From CAJLIR01 sp964408085 (GTDB taxonomy: Bacteria > Bacillota_I > Bacilli_A > RF39 > UBA660): a stretch of 64,000 bases of DNA. The notes beneath the pieces are model-generated. The model saw nothing but the letters and a program-made list of their open reading frames with translations, was not told where the DNA came from and did no database searches. The stretch covers positions 103,161 through 167,160 of the forward strand of contig CAYOYB010000002.1 of assembly GCA_964408085.1 (NCBI GenBank), given 5' to 3'. How positions within the stretch are numbered: the stretch's first letter is position 1; every line of letters begins with the position of its first letter. The position numbers and the translations under genes were made by a program. Below are positions 7,808 through 16,995 of this stretch, piece by piece.

Positions 7808-8002
7808 ATGTGGTACTTCATGATAGAATTCTTTTTCAATGCATTTATTAATAGTTGGTTCAACTATGCATTGTTCTCTTGTTTGATTCATATCACAGCA
7901 ACCACGACCCATTTGTGGCATTGGTTGAGCAGCCATCATACCACCATCGCAACATCTGTCAAATTGTGGCATAGGTCCACAACAATTTTTATTAAATAAC
8001 AT
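7679..8002 (-). CDS. CotD-like spore coat protein
   Basis: About 107 residues, Cys/His/Met-rich, with CCGPMPQF near the start and the CotD-family segment 'VCPIHTHVINRHIYNHSYTP' in the C-terminal half. ATG 8002 is chosen because GGGGG ends about 9 bases upstream; ATG 8008 is too close. CotD-type proteins are deposited in the inner spore coat late in sporulation. The gene stands alone with its own terminator. Its 3' end has been copied to 6757-6885 on the other side of mazEF. Confidence 0.8.
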   Translation of the reverse strand: MLFNKNCCGPMPQFDRCCDGGMMAAQPMPQMGRGCCDMNQTREQCIVEPTINKCIEKEFYHEVPHVCPIHTHVINRHIYNHSYTPQYTCSEENQVCNIDNGPCCKFV

Positions 8003-8086
8003 GAACATATTCCCCCTTATCTACTCTATGATATGAGGATAAAGTTTTTTTGAATATGGTATTTGCCTTAATAAAATTAATTTATC

Positions 8087-9394
8087 TTAAAATGGCATTT
8101 TAAAATTTCCATTTTTCATTTGTTTCATCATAATTTTCATTTGATCGAATTGTTTTAATAAACGATTAACCTCTTCTACCGTTCTACCTGAACCTTTAGC
8201 AATTCTTATTTTACGACTTGCTTTAATTATATCTGGATGTTTTCTTTCTTGTAATGTCATGGATAAAATAATTGCTTCTAAATGAGCCATATCTTTAGGA
8301 TTAATGTGAACGTTATTTAATCCCATTTTACTTGCTCCAGGTATTAATTTTAATAGATTTTCTAATGGTCCCATCCTTTTAATCTGTTTTAATTGGTTTA
8401 AAAAATCATCTAAATCAAATTTACCATTTTGCATTTTTTTGGCAGCATTCATTACTTCATCTTGATCGATAACAGCTTCAGCTTTTTCAATCATAGTCAT
8501 TAAATCGCCCATACCAAGGATACGTGTAGCCATTCTATCAGGATGAAATTCTTCTAACCCATCCATCTTCTCACTAACACCAATAAATTTAATTGGTACA
8601 TTTGTTAAATGACGAACTGATAAAGCTGCTCCACCTCTAGTATCACCATCTAATTTTGTTAAAATAGCACCTGTAAGTTTTAAGCGATTATTAAATCCTT
8701 CAATGACATTAATAGCATCTTGTCCTGTCATACTATCAATTACTAGTATTGTTTCCTGAGGCTGAATATTATTACTAATATCGTCCAATTCTTGCATTAG
8801 ATTTTCATCAATATGTAAGCGTCCAGCTGTATCAATTAGCACATAATTAAAACCATTTGTCTTAGCATATTCTAAAGCATGAGCTGCAATATCAACAGGA
8901 TTATTTTTTCCTTCTGAATAAACTTCGATGTTTAATTCACGACCAAGTTGTTTTAACTGTTCAATAGCAGCTGGTCTATATACATCGCATGCCACTAATA
9001 GTGGTTTTTTATTATGTTTTTTTCTCAAAAAATTAGCTAATTTAGCAATTGTTGTTGTTTTTCCACTACCTTGTAAACCAACTAACATTAATGTAGCAGG
9101 AGAACCAGTTGTATTAAGTGGTGCCTTTTCTCCACCTAATAAATCTACTAACTCATCTTTAACAATCTTAACAAATAATTCGCCAGGTTTTAAACTTTTT
9201 TGAACCTCTTCACCTAAAGCTTTTTCTTTTACATTATTTATAAATTCTTTTACTACTTTATAATTAACATCTGCCTCTAATAAAGCCAAACGAATTTCTC
9301 TAGTAACTTCACTTATATTATCTTCAGTTATTTTACCATAACCTTTAATTTTTTTTATAGCGTTTTGTAATCTATCTCCTAAATTTTCAAACAT
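8087..9394 (-). CDS. ffh: Signal recognition particle GTPase Ffh
   Basis: 435 residues, family length. An N-terminal four-helix domain is followed by the G domain with GLQGSGKTTT, the DTAGR motif, TKLDGD, and a Met-rich M domain at the end (QMKIMMKQMKNG). It binds signal sequences of nascent membrane and secreted proteins together with SRP RNA and docks on FtsY. ATG 9394 is chosen because AAGGTG precedes it; the longer GTG reading starts within that site. It is separated from ftsY by about 5 kb, not in the usual ylxM-ffh pair. Confidence 0.97.
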   Translation of the reverse strand: MFENLGDRLQNAIKKIKGYGKITEDNISEVTREIRLALLEADVNYKVVKEFINNVKEKALGEEVQKSLKPGELFVKIVKDELVDLLGGEKAPLNTTGSPATLMLVGLQGSGKTTTIAKLANFLRKKHNKKPLLVACDVYRPAAIEQLKQLGRELNIEVYSEGKNNPVDIAAHALEYAKTNGFNYVLIDTAGRLHIDENLMQELDDISNNIQPQETILVIDSMTGQDAINVIEGFNNRLKLTGAILTKLDGDTRGGAALSVRHLTNVPIKFIGVSEKMDGLEEFHPDRMATRILGMGDLMTMIEKAEAVIDQDEVMNAAKKMQNGKFDLDDFLNQLKQIKRMGPLENLLKLIPGASKMGLNNVHINPKDMAHLEAIILSMTLQERKHPDIIKASRKIRIAKGSGRTVEEVNRLLKQFDQMKIMMKQMKNGNFKMPF

Positions 9395-9427
9395 TTCTAT
9401 CACCTTTTTAAATTATATAATAAAATC

Positions 9428-9455
9428 AAAAAAAAGACTATATTTTATGTCTTTT
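9428..9455 (-). terminator. Terminator at the end of the 9438-9902 gene
   Basis: AAAAAGAC / GTCTTTTT inverted repeat with flanking A and T runs. It overlaps the last codons of the gene, just upstream of ffh. Confidence 0.7.
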
Positions 9456-9902
9456 TTGTTTATTTTTTTTATAATGTTGGTCTATTATGTTTGAAACTAA
9501 ATTACTAAATTCACTATCTAATTTTTCATCAATAATTTCATCATTAAAATCAAATTTATATAAATCTTTTCTCTCATTAAAGTTTCTTCTAATCATTTCT
9601 AATTGGTCGATTTCATTTTTGTTTACAAGAGCATTAATAATAATCGCCATATGCCCCATATAAATATTAGCCTGACTTATAAATATATAATCACCTAATT
9701 CATTTTCTATATAAAAATAAATTAAAACTGAATGCCCCTGCTCTATAATAGTTCCAGGAATAATACCATTTTTATCATTAACTTCAAAATTTACTATATT
9801 AGTATTATTTTCTTTAAAAAACCTAATTTCTTTATTCACAATATATTTATTATTACTTTTAAATTGTGTGTATATATTATTTAAAAGTTCTTTATAATCC
9901 AT
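9438..9902 (-). CDS. Hypothetical cytoplasmic protein
   Basis: 154 residues from ATG 9902, preceded by GGGTGG at a good distance. Alternating strands in the first 90 residues and a charged helical C-terminus ending in KKNKQKRHKI. No membrane segment or known motif; the fold pattern loosely recalls small sensory-type domains, which is only an impression. It has its own terminator, so it is probably transcribed separately from ffh. Confidence 0.6.
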   Translation of the reverse strand: MDYKELLNNIYTQFKSNNKYIVNKEIRFFKENNTNIVNFEVNDKNGIIPGTIIEQGHSVLIYFYIENELGDYIFISQANIYMGHMAIIINALVNKNEIDQLEMIRRNFNERKDLYKFDFNDEIIDEKLDSEFSNLVSNIIDQHYKKNKQKRHKI

Positions 9903-9955
9903 ATTACCACCCATATATAATATATGTGTTAATTTATTAATGGTTTTTCTATATT

Positions 9956-10798
9956 TTATAAAGTGCTTATTTCTTCATTAGTTAAACCTGTTATCTTTGA
10001 AACAATATTAATATCTATATTTTCAGTTAGCATTGATTTTGCTATTTCTCTTTTATTTTGTATAATTCCTTCAATAATTCCTTCTCTCTTTCCCTCTCTT
10101 TTTCCTTCTTTTTTTCCCTCTAGTTTTCCAACCTCATAGGCAGTATCATAATGTTCTGTTTCATTCATCATTAACTTTTCAATATCTTCCATTTTCTCAT
10201 ACTCCTTACTATCTAGATTATATTGCTTAATTTCTTCTAACATTTTTTTATATATTTTACTTTTTATTATTGCATCCAATAATCCAATATTTTCAATATT
10301 GAATAAATTGACCAATTCATAATACTTGGCTTCTTTATTATTTTTATCAACTTTTGTTAAATCAAAAATTTGATACTCCAACTTCTTTGTAAATATTTTA
10401 TTAGTTCTTTTTAATCTAACTATATCTTTAATTTTATCATTAAATAGCTCATAATTTATTATCGCATAGACTTTAACACTTCTTAATTTATTATAATCCT
10501 CTCCTTCCTTTAATCCATGATTAGTTAATATATTAGATGAATAAAATAATAATCTATCATGAAAATTATGTCTATTTATGTTTTGTAATTCTAGTATTGC
10601 TATTTCATTATCAACACTAAGTAATAAATCTACTATTCCTACTTTTACATTTTTATTAGCTTTAACTAATGTAGTATTTAAATAATTAATACTTTTCGCT
10701 TTAACACCAAATAAATCTAATAATAATTGTTTTAAATATAACTTATTACTAAATATCTTTTTAAATAAGTAATCGTTTTCTAATGTATAAAATTTCAT
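9956..10798 (-). CDS. Rpn-family PD-(D/E)XK nuclease / putative transposase
   Basis: 280 residues. The N-terminal nuclease domain carries the family's catalytic pattern: Asp57 in GIVDLLLS, then Glu70-x-Gln72 in ILELQN, an E-x-Q variant of E-x-K. The C-terminal part has a lysine-rich repeated stretch (EGKKEGKREGKREG) and a short helical 'NIVSKITGLTNEEI' tail typical of these proteins. Rpn nucleases promote RecA-independent recombination in E. coli, and many copies are found in gut Firmicutes. A frameshifted relative with the same tail lies at 54343-55207. Confidence 0.8.
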   Translation of the reverse strand: MKFYTLENDYLFKKIFSNKLYLKQLLLDLFGVKAKSINYLNTTLVKANKNVKVGIVDLLLSVDNEIAILELQNINRHNFHDRLLFYSSNILTNHGLKEGEDYNKLRSVKVYAIINYELFNDKIKDIVRLKRTNKIFTKKLEYQIFDLTKVDKNNKEAKYYELVNLFNIENIGLLDAIIKSKIYKKMLEEIKQYNLDSKEYEKMEDIEKLMMNETEHYDTAYEVGKLEGKKEGKREGKREGIIEGIIQNKREIAKSMLTENIDINIVSKITGLTNEEISTL

Positions 10799-10925
10799 AT
10801 CTGTTAACTACTAATTAAATTATATATAGTATTATTTTTGTTGTCAATATACAATTTAATCTTTGCTCCTTTCTGTTTCTATATATAAATATATTAGAAA
10901 AGTTTTTGATTTCCTTTTTTTGTAT

Positions 10926-10951
10926 AAAAAAATATAGCAAACGCTATATTT
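10926..10951 (-). terminator. Terminator downstream of the 10997-11863 gene
   Basis: Minus strand AAATATAGC-GTTT-GCTATATTT followed by further T; strong symmetrical stem. Confidence 0.75.
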
Positions 10952-10996
10952 AAAAGTTTTAATAAAGTAAATATATAAAAATTTATATATGCTAAT

Positions 10997-11863
10997 TTAT
11001 AAATTTTCACTAATCTTTAATACATAATTTTTTACATCATTATTTGTTTTAATAAATTCTTCTTCTGGAACTCCTAAATTCCAAGCCATTCTACTAATGT
11101 GAAACATTACAAAGTCATTATATACTTTTTGTATCATTTCCTCACTTACATTTTGTTGCATAGTATCGCCAATATATATAATATTACGCCATATATTATC
11201 ACATAATAGTTCAAAAAATTCGTAATATCCAAAATCTTTTTCATTTATATATGCTAAAGTATAGTCTTTATCACTACCACATATAAAATTAACATCATTA
11301 TTTGTATATCTTTTTATTAAAGCTAGCATTAATCTTAAATATTTTTCAAAATTATTTTCTGAAAATTTTGATATTTCAAATCTTACACCAACCGAATATT
11401 TTTCATTTGGTCTATAATCTTTATATGCTTCATTCGAATGGGATCTAAACATTATTTTAAACGGTATTTCTCCTCTTATTAAATAGGTATCAACATATAA
11501 TGGTAATGTATCATCATTAAACATAACAAAATCATTGCCGCCTACAAAAGAGATACTTGGATCTTTACCAAAACAATCATAATAAGAAACTCGCAATATG
11601 TCTAAAGCATCTTTATGCCCAAGTTTTATATATCGCATATCTCCACATTCTGGTTTTTTAGGAACATAGGTGCCGATTTTTTTCTCTTCTAATATTTTAA
11701 GCTTTCGTTCTAACTCCATTATGTCAAATTTTATAGAATTTAAAACATTTTCTTTATCTATATCTGTATCTGGAATTCTTTTACTAAGGTCCTCAAGCAT
11801 ATGATTATTAAAATTAATTATCTTTTTATATTCTAAAATTTCATCATCGATATTTCTTTTCAT
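10997..11863 (-). CDS. Hypothetical protein with N-terminal coiled coil
   Basis: 288 residues. Residues 1-65 are heptad-rich and charged, predicting a coiled coil. The rest is a globular domain with aromatic residues (WNLGVPEEEF near the end) and no catalytic signature I can name. No signal peptide. ATG 11863 is preceded by AGAGGTGGTGAC. Flanked by its own terminator. Family not recognised. Confidence 0.65.
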   Translation of the reverse strand: MKRNIDDEILEYKKIINFNNHMLEDLSKRIPDTDIDKENVLNSIKFDIMELERKLKILEEKKIGTYVPKKPECGDMRYIKLGHKDALDILRVSYYDCFGKDPSISFVGGNDFVMFNDDTLPLYVDTYLIRGEIPFKIMFRSHSNEAYKDYRPNEKYSVGVRFEISKFSENNFEKYLRLMLALIKRYTNNDVNFICGSDKDYTLAYINEKDFGYYEFFELLCDNIWRNIIYIGDTMQQNVSEEMIQKVYNDFVMFHISRMAWNLGVPEEEFIKTNNDVKNYVLKISENL

Positions 11864-11924
11864 AAGTTGTCACCACCTCTTTCAATATATTATCACAAAA
11901 TTAATAAATTCAAACAAAAATATT

Positions 11925-11950
11925 AAAAAACTATCACAATTTTGTGATAG
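11925..11950 (-). terminator. Terminator of the HerA-like gene
   Basis: Perfect CTATCACAA / TTGTGATAG stem followed on the minus strand by six T; 11 bases past the stop codon. Confidence 0.85.
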
Positions 11951-11961
11951 CACTTTTAAAT

Positions 11962-13716
11962 TTAATTTCCCCATCTAGCTACAACATCACAGTTAGAGCT
12001 TTGTGGTTCTGGATTTGGCATTTCCATCTTTATAATCATAGGAATTTTAAAAGCTTTACCAAATGCTACACAAGTACCTGGTTGTAAACTTTTTTGTTTT
12101 TCAACAACTTCAGCACTTATATTAGGTAACATTTTTTTAATATACTCCAAGTCTCTAGGATGGTTCATTTTAAATATGATAAAATTTGAACATTGCGAAA
12201 TAACAGTTTCAGAAATTTCAACTGGTCTTTGAGAAATTAGATTAAAGATAAGGCCATATTTTCTACCTTCTTTAGCAACACGATCAAAAATATTATAACC
12301 AAGTAAGAATTTATCATTATCATTTTGAACATAACGATGTGCTTCCTCTAAGAAAATATGAAAAGGAATTGATGCTCTAACATTTAAACGTTTAGTAAAA
12401 TCAAATAACATTCTAGTATAAATTTTGGTAACACTTTTAGCAAAAGCATCATCAACATCTTCCAAGTTAAAGTTAATAATTTGAGCTTTTCTACCATCTG
12501 GACAAGCTACCAAACTAGAAATATATTGTTCTACAGTCATATACTTATCCATTTTAAAGTATTCAGCATTTTCACCAATAACTAAAGCATGTAATCTAAC
12601 TTTAAGCATAATTGCTTCATCATACATTTTTTCATTTTTTAAAAGACCTTCAGAAATCAAAGTAAAATTCATAGCGCGTTCCATATCTTCTAAAGTATAG
12701 AAAGTTGCATTAGTTGGTTCATATTTTTCTAATTCTTCATCAATAAAACTACTGATATATTCTGTAACTAAAATACTTTCAGTGAATTGTCCATCTTTAT
12801 TCATAGTAAAACATTCACGAAATTTTCGAACATAACCAATACCTTGAACTGGCGCTTCTAAATTAAATTGAGCTGTTGAACAAGTTGCTAAAATTGAAAA
12901 AATATCATTTCTTTTACTTGGAGAAGTTTGATTTGTATATAAAATATTCATTATTGCTTTAGCAATTAAGTGATTACGATATTTAATCGATTGTTCATCA
13001 GATTGCGAAAAAATCTTAACAAGTTTTAACATCTTTTCAATGATAGTAAGTTGAGAATGGCTTGTAGCTGCTAATAACAAAGCTAGGTCATCAACATTTA
13101 AAAGCCATAAAGGAATTTTAAGTTTTTGTTCTCCTGCTTCTGTTTTATTAGTTGTATAATATTTAAAATGTAAGTTAGGATTAATTTTATCAATGTCTTT
13201 AAAAGCATTATGATATTCTCCATAAGCATCAAAAATAAAAAAGTTAGATTTATATGGTAATAATTTATTATTAGTAAAAACATTTTGTAAAAGTCTAGCT
13301 ACACCACATGATTTACCACTACCAGTATTACCAAAAATAGCCATATGATTACTAAATAAATCGTTTATATCAACCCTAATTTGACAATCATCGTATAATG
13401 GTGACATTCCTAAAACCATACTACCAGGAGCATCATCACCAATAATAAGAGCTAATTCTTCTTTAGTTATAACTCTAATCTTTGATGATAAAGTAGGTTT
13501 TCTAATAACACCACCAACAAACCTACCATTTACGATTTCACCTAAGAAACCTATCTTAATAATTTTTTCGCTAATATCTTCTATTTCACCTAATATTTTT
13601 TTCTTATCATCTTCAAATACAACATGCATATTCATTAAATTCTCAGCAACTGGCGTTCCATCAGGAATTTCAATATGCGCAACATTATCACTTATATATA
13701 TAATTTTTCCAAACAT
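11962..13716 (-). CDS. HerA-type hexameric ATPase / DNA translocase
   Basis: 584 residues. An N-terminal beta-barrel (HAS-barrel, about residues 1-90) is followed by a DUF87/HerA ATPase core. Walker A GNTGSGKS lies near residues 131-138, and the Walker B-like IFLEEAHRY and arginine-rich SQRP segment lie in the last third. In archaea HerA works with the NurA nuclease on DNA ends; in bacteria such ATPases serve in repair or pair with defence effectors. No NurA or effector lies next to it. It follows ylxM after 13 bases, so it sits in the ftsY-ylxM transcription unit, an unusual home. Confidence 0.85.
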   Translation of the reverse strand: MFGKIIYISDNVAHIEIPDGTPVAENLMNMHVVFEDDKKKILGEIEDISEKIIKIGFLGEIVNGRFVGGVIRKPTLSSKIRVITKEELALIIGDDAPGSMVLGMSPLYDDCQIRVDINDLFSNHMAIFGNTGSGKSCGVARLLQNVFTNNKLLPYKSNFFIFDAYGEYHNAFKDIDKINPNLHFKYYTTNKTEAGEQKLKIPLWLLNVDDLALLLAATSHSQLTIIEKMLKLVKIFSQSDEQSIKYRNHLIAKAIMNILYTNQTSPSKRNDIFSILATCSTAQFNLEAPVQGIGYVRKFRECFTMNKDGQFTESILVTEYISSFIDEELEKYEPTNATFYTLEDMERAMNFTLISEGLLKNEKMYDEAIMLKVRLHALVIGENAEYFKMDKYMTVEQYISSLVACPDGRKAQIINFNLEDVDDAFAKSVTKIYTRMLFDFTKRLNVRASIPFHIFLEEAHRYVQNDNDKFLLGYNIFDRVAKEGRKYGLIFNLISQRPVEISETVISQCSNFIIFKMNHPRDLEYIKKMLPNISAEVVEKQKSLQPGTCVAFGKAFKIPMIIKMEMPNPEPQSSNCDVVARWGN

Positions 13717-13729
13717 TTTAACACCCTTT

Positions 13730-14020
13730 TCATATTAAATTTTCTATTTTTGTTTTAATTTCTATATCAACATTTGTCAATATTTTTTTTATTTCAATAG
13801 CTTTATTATAAAGTTTAAGCTTATCTTCATATTCTAATAATTTATTTGTAATTTCTTTAAGTTGTTTATGAATAGCGTTTCTACTAACCTTGTAAATTTC
13901 GCTAATTTCTGAAAGTGATAAATTATTAAAATAATATTCCTCAAAATAAAGTTGTTGTTTTTCTGTTAACAACTCTTTATAATAATCATATAAATTAGTT
14001 AAATATAATTGTTCTTCCAT
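13730..14020 (-). CDS. ylxM: YlxM, SRP-associated HTH protein
   Basis: 96 residues with a sigma-4-like helix-turn-helix (LSLSEISEIYKVSRNAIHKQLK) and a following helix, the usual YlxM architecture and length. YlxM modulates the SRP GTPases and is normally encoded beside ffh; here it is in the ftsY operon. Its start overlaps the stop of the preceding membrane protein gene at 14020. Confidence 0.88.
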   Translation of the reverse strand: MEEQLYLTNLYDYYKELLTEKQQLYFEEYYFNNLSLSEISEIYKVSRNAIHKQLKEITNKLLEYEDKLKLYNKAIEIKKILTNVDIEIKTKIENLI

Positions 14021-14331
14021 TAATTAAACCACTCAATTAAAACACTTGATAAAATGATAAGACCAAATACAATGTATAAAATACTAATACTTTTCTTTTT
14101 ATAAATAGTATAACTAGTATAAGCCATAATCATTGATAGAAGAACCAAATAAATATTCATCAAAATAGTTAATTCAGGAATAAAACGCGACATAATAAAT
14201 GAAATAATAATGGCTATAATTGTCAACGCTTGACCTAATAAAGCTATTTCTTGAACTTTTTTTAATTCTATTTTAGGATTATTTTTTTTACTATTTTTTA
14301 ATGGTTCTAAATTACTTTTCATCTTCTTCAC
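14020..14331 (-). CDS. Small membrane protein between ftsY and ylxM
   Basis: 103 residues. A basic N-terminus of about 25 residues (MKKMKSNLEPLKNSKKNN) is followed by three hydrophobic segments. It overlaps the end of ftsY by 20 bases and the start of ylxM by one, so it is translationally coupled to both SRP components. No family recognised. The position suggests, but does not prove, a role in membrane targeting. Confidence 0.7.
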   Translation of the reverse strand: MKKMKSNLEPLKNSKKNNPKIELKKVQEIALLGQALTIIAIIISFIMSRFIPELTILMNIYLVLLSMIMAYTSYTIYKKKSISILYIVFGLIILSSVLIEWFN

Positions 14332-15310
14332 CTACCATATCTTTAAATATACCATAAATATATTTTTCAATATCGAATACTTGTAAATCATTTTCACTTT
14401 CACCTAAACCAACATATTTAACTGGCAAATTAGTTTCTTCTTTAATAGCTAAAACAATCCCACCTTTTGCTGTACCATCTAACTTTGTTAAAACAATTCC
14501 AGTTATATTAGTTATTTCCTTAAAACTTTTAGCTTGACTAATACCATTTTGACCAGTTGTTGCGTCAATTACTAATAAGGTTTCATGGGGGGCATTAGGT
14601 ATAATATTTCCAATGACTTTATTAATTTTGCTTAACTCATTCATTAAATTTACTTTGTTTTGAAGTCGACCAGCTGTATCAACTAAAACAACATCGATAT
14701 TTTCGTTTTTGGCCTTTGTAACCCCATCGAAAATAACACTGGCTGGATCGGCATTCTCATTTGATATAACTTCACAACCAACTCTATTAGCCCATTCCTC
14801 AATCTGTTCAACTGCACCTGCTCTAAAGGTATCTCCTGCTATCATTAAAACGCTTTTACCTTCATTTTTTAACTTTTTAGCTAATTTACCAATTGTAGTT
14901 GTTTTTCCTACCCCATTAACACCAACAAATAAAATGATAGTTGGACCTGATTCAGCATAGTTTATTTTATTAACAATAACTTGATTATTAACATAAATAA
15001 TAAACATTTCATCAACAATTATTTCTTTTAAATCATCAACATCTAAAATATTTTCTGATTTAACACGACGTTTTAATTTATCAATAAAATTCATGACAGT
15101 ATTAACACCTATATCAGCCATAATTAAAATTTCTTCTAATTCTTCAAAATATTCATTACTAACTTTTTTATATTTTTTATTTAAACTATTTAATTTAAAA
15201 ACAAAATCAGCTCTTGTTTTTTCTAAACCCTTATCATATACATCAATTGTTTGCTTTTCAGCATTATCTTTTGTTTTAAAGACACTTTTTAATTTATCAA
15301 AAATCCCCAT
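14312..15310 (-). CDS. ftsY: Signal recognition particle receptor FtsY
   Basis: 332 residues. A short charged A domain comes first, then the NG domain with GVNGVGKTTT, DTAGR, TKLDGTAKGG and the closing GLGESENDL motif. It docks SRP-ribosome complexes at the membrane and activates Ffh. The N-terminal acidic region is short, as in most Firmicutes. The GGGGGA ribosome site precedes ATG 15310. First clear housekeeping gene of an operon running to the HerA-like ATPase. Confidence 0.97.
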   Translation of the reverse strand: MGIFDKLKSVFKTKDNAEKQTIDVYDKGLEKTRADFVFKLNSLNKKYKKVSNEYFEELEEILIMADIGVNTVMNFIDKLKRRVKSENILDVDDLKEIIVDEMFIIYVNNQVIVNKINYAESGPTIILFVGVNGVGKTTTIGKLAKKLKNEGKSVLMIAGDTFRAGAVEQIEEWANRVGCEVISNENADPASVIFDGVTKAKNENIDVVLVDTAGRLQNKVNLMNELSKINKVIGNIIPNAPHETLLVIDATTGQNGISQAKSFKEITNITGIVLTKLDGTAKGGIVLAIKEETNLPVKYVGLGESENDLQVFDIEKYIYGIFKDMVGEEDEK

Positions 15311-15322
15311 ATATTCCCCCTA

Positions 15323-15940
15323 TTAAAAATAATCGATATAATCTCCAAAATCAGTTCCTTGACTAACCTTTTTATCAAGCGCAATTTTATTTGTAAAAAT
15401 ACAAAAATCAATAATACCAACTTGAATAGAAATATAGCCATAGAATGTTGCTGCATTAGCAATTAAACCGATAATTGATGCCCATAGAGCTATATTTGAT
15501 CCACCTAAATTATTAATAAAATAGATAAGAGAAAATATAACTTCAGCTAAAGATATTAAAACTAGTATTAACATATTATAATAGAGTCTAGGATATCTTT
15601 TAACATAACGATTCTTTTTAGTTGTGTAAATAATAAAATTAGGTACTACTACCATCAATAAATATAAAATAGGAATAAACCAATTTTGTTTTAAAACACT
15701 AATAATTGAATTTAAATCTCCTAAATCTAGAGAGTTAATATTAGTAGAAATAATAATTGCTACTGAACAGCATAGCTTAACAAAAAAAGAATTAGAAGCA
15801 GTTAAACAACCATGATCAATTTTATTAAAACCTGGTTCTGAAATCGTTTCCATTTTTTCATTTCGAAAAATAGTTGAAATAAAATTAGGCCCCCATTTAT
15901 AAGTAAAAAATCTTTTAAAAACATTTAACATATTTCTCAT
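15323..15940 (-). CDS. Hypothetical multi-pass membrane protein
   Basis: 205 residues with about four hydrophobic segments (around residues 55-75, 88-108, 122-145, 150-185) and a polar C-terminus ending DFGDYIDYF. It ends 12 bases before the ftsY start and is probably co-transcribed. No family recognised; conserved Cys/His positions near residues 44-58 (DHGCLTASN, KLCC) may be structural. Confidence 0.65.
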   Translation of the reverse strand: MRNMLNVFKRFFTYKWGPNFISTIFRNEKMETISEPGFNKIDHGCLTASNSFFVKLCCSVAIIISTNINSLDLGDLNSIISVLKQNWFIPILYLLMVVVPNFIIYTTKKNRYVKRYPRLYYNMLILVLISLAEVIFSLIYFINNLGGSNIALWASIIGLIANAATFYGYISIQVGIIDFCIFTNKIALDKKVSQGTDFGDYIDYF

Positions 15941-16063
15941 TATATCACCTATTATTCATTTTACACTATTACTAATGAAATTTCTAGTATTTAGAATATT
16001 TATTGACATAAAATAGTAAACAATATATAATATTCAATAAATTTTAAGAAAGAAGGAAATTTT

Positions 16064-16885
16064 ATGTTAGCAAAAGAAAAAAAAGATAGTTTTAGTATAA
16101 CTGATTGTTATACACTAATTGATCAATTAAATGAAATAATTAGAGAAGATAAATTTAGAGAAAATCTTATAAAATTAATTGAAAACTTTATAAAAAATGA
16201 TAAATATAGTTGTCATAGTTGTCAAATTTTCAAAAAACATGCGTTATTTACAACTAAAATTGGAGATTGTTCATATGATTTAAGAATAGTATTTGATAAT
16301 AGTCTTGGTCTTGTTGAATATGATTTTACTTCTAGTGATGCAAGAAATAATCAGGCAGGTAGTTATAAAAAAACAAAAAATCATACATTTACAAATGTTT
16401 GTGAATATAAATTTGAAGGTGGTAAATATCAAACAAATTTAGAAAAAAAACATACTATATCTGTTTTTAATAAAGATATGATAGAACAATTTAAATATGT
16501 AGCTAATGATTACCAAAGTTATTATATAAATGATGGTAAAAAATGCTTTATACCAAGTAATGCTAGAGCTTTCCAAAATGTTTTAAATGTTAGAAAACAA
16601 ATTAGGACAAGAGGAGATAACATAATTGAAATTGTTAAAACACAATATTATAATGATAATATGAAACAATACGATGAATTATTTTATGGAATTGCCCCTA
16701 ATATAAATAATGACCCATATGTTCAATTAACTAGCACTGGAAAACTAGATAATCGCTATATTCCATATGCTGGTGAATATAATAGTATATCACATGAAAA
16801 ATATCTAGATTATATGCATGGAAACATTGATGATGATGAATTATTTAAAGATTATAAACAAATTACAAGACGTTGCATATTTTAA
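16064..16885 (+). CDS. Hypothetical protein
   Basis: 273 residues, start ATG 16064 with AAGGAAA upstream. Helical first 50 residues, then CHSC (a single CxxC) and an alpha/beta remainder rich in Tyr, Asn and Lys. Two cysteines alone are not enough for a zinc ribbon. No membrane segments. It ends with its own terminator before the rnj promoter. Family not recognised. Confidence 0.65.
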   Translation: MLAKEKKDSFSITDCYTLIDQLNEIIREDKFRENLIKLIENFIKNDKYSCHSCQIFKKHALFTTKIGDCSYDLRIVFDNSLGLVEYDFTSSDARNNQAGSYKKTKNHTFTNVCEYKFEGGKYQTNLEKKHTISVFNKDMIEQFKYVANDYQSYYINDGKKCFIPSNARAFQNVLNVRKQIRTRGDNIIEIVKTQYYNDNMKQYDELFYGIAPNINNDPYVQLTSTGKLDNRYIPYAGEYNSISHEKYLDYMHGNIDDDELFKDYKQITRRCIF

Positions 16886-16887
16886 TT

Positions 16888-16914
16888 TAAAATCCATTTT
16901 TTGGATTTTTTTAT
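16888..16914 (+). terminator. Terminator after the 16064-16885 gene
   Basis: AAAATCCA / TGGATTTT stem followed by a T run, four bases past the stop codon. Confidence 0.8.
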
Positions 16915-16927
16915 TTGTATGAAAGAC

Positions 16928-16956
16928 TAGACAAAAATAAAAAAAAAAGATATAAT
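16928..16956 (+). promoter_or_regulatory. Housekeeping-type promoter of the RNase J gene
   Basis: TAGACA, 17 bases mostly A, then TATAAT; 40 bases upstream of the start codon. Confidence 0.65.
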
Positions 16957-16995
16957 TATATAGTTAGATTGCAGAGAGAAAGAAAGGAGTTTTTA

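Noticed and set aside
8022..8035. Late-sporulation sigma-K promoter before the CotD-like gene (two CATAnnnTA matches on the minus strand)
   Set aside because: No -35 element at the right spacing was found, and CATAnnnTA is common by chance in AT-rich DNA.
13098..13283. 61-residue minus-strand frame inside the HerA-like gene
   Set aside because: Out-of-frame shadow on the same strand, hydrophobic only because of AT-rich codons.
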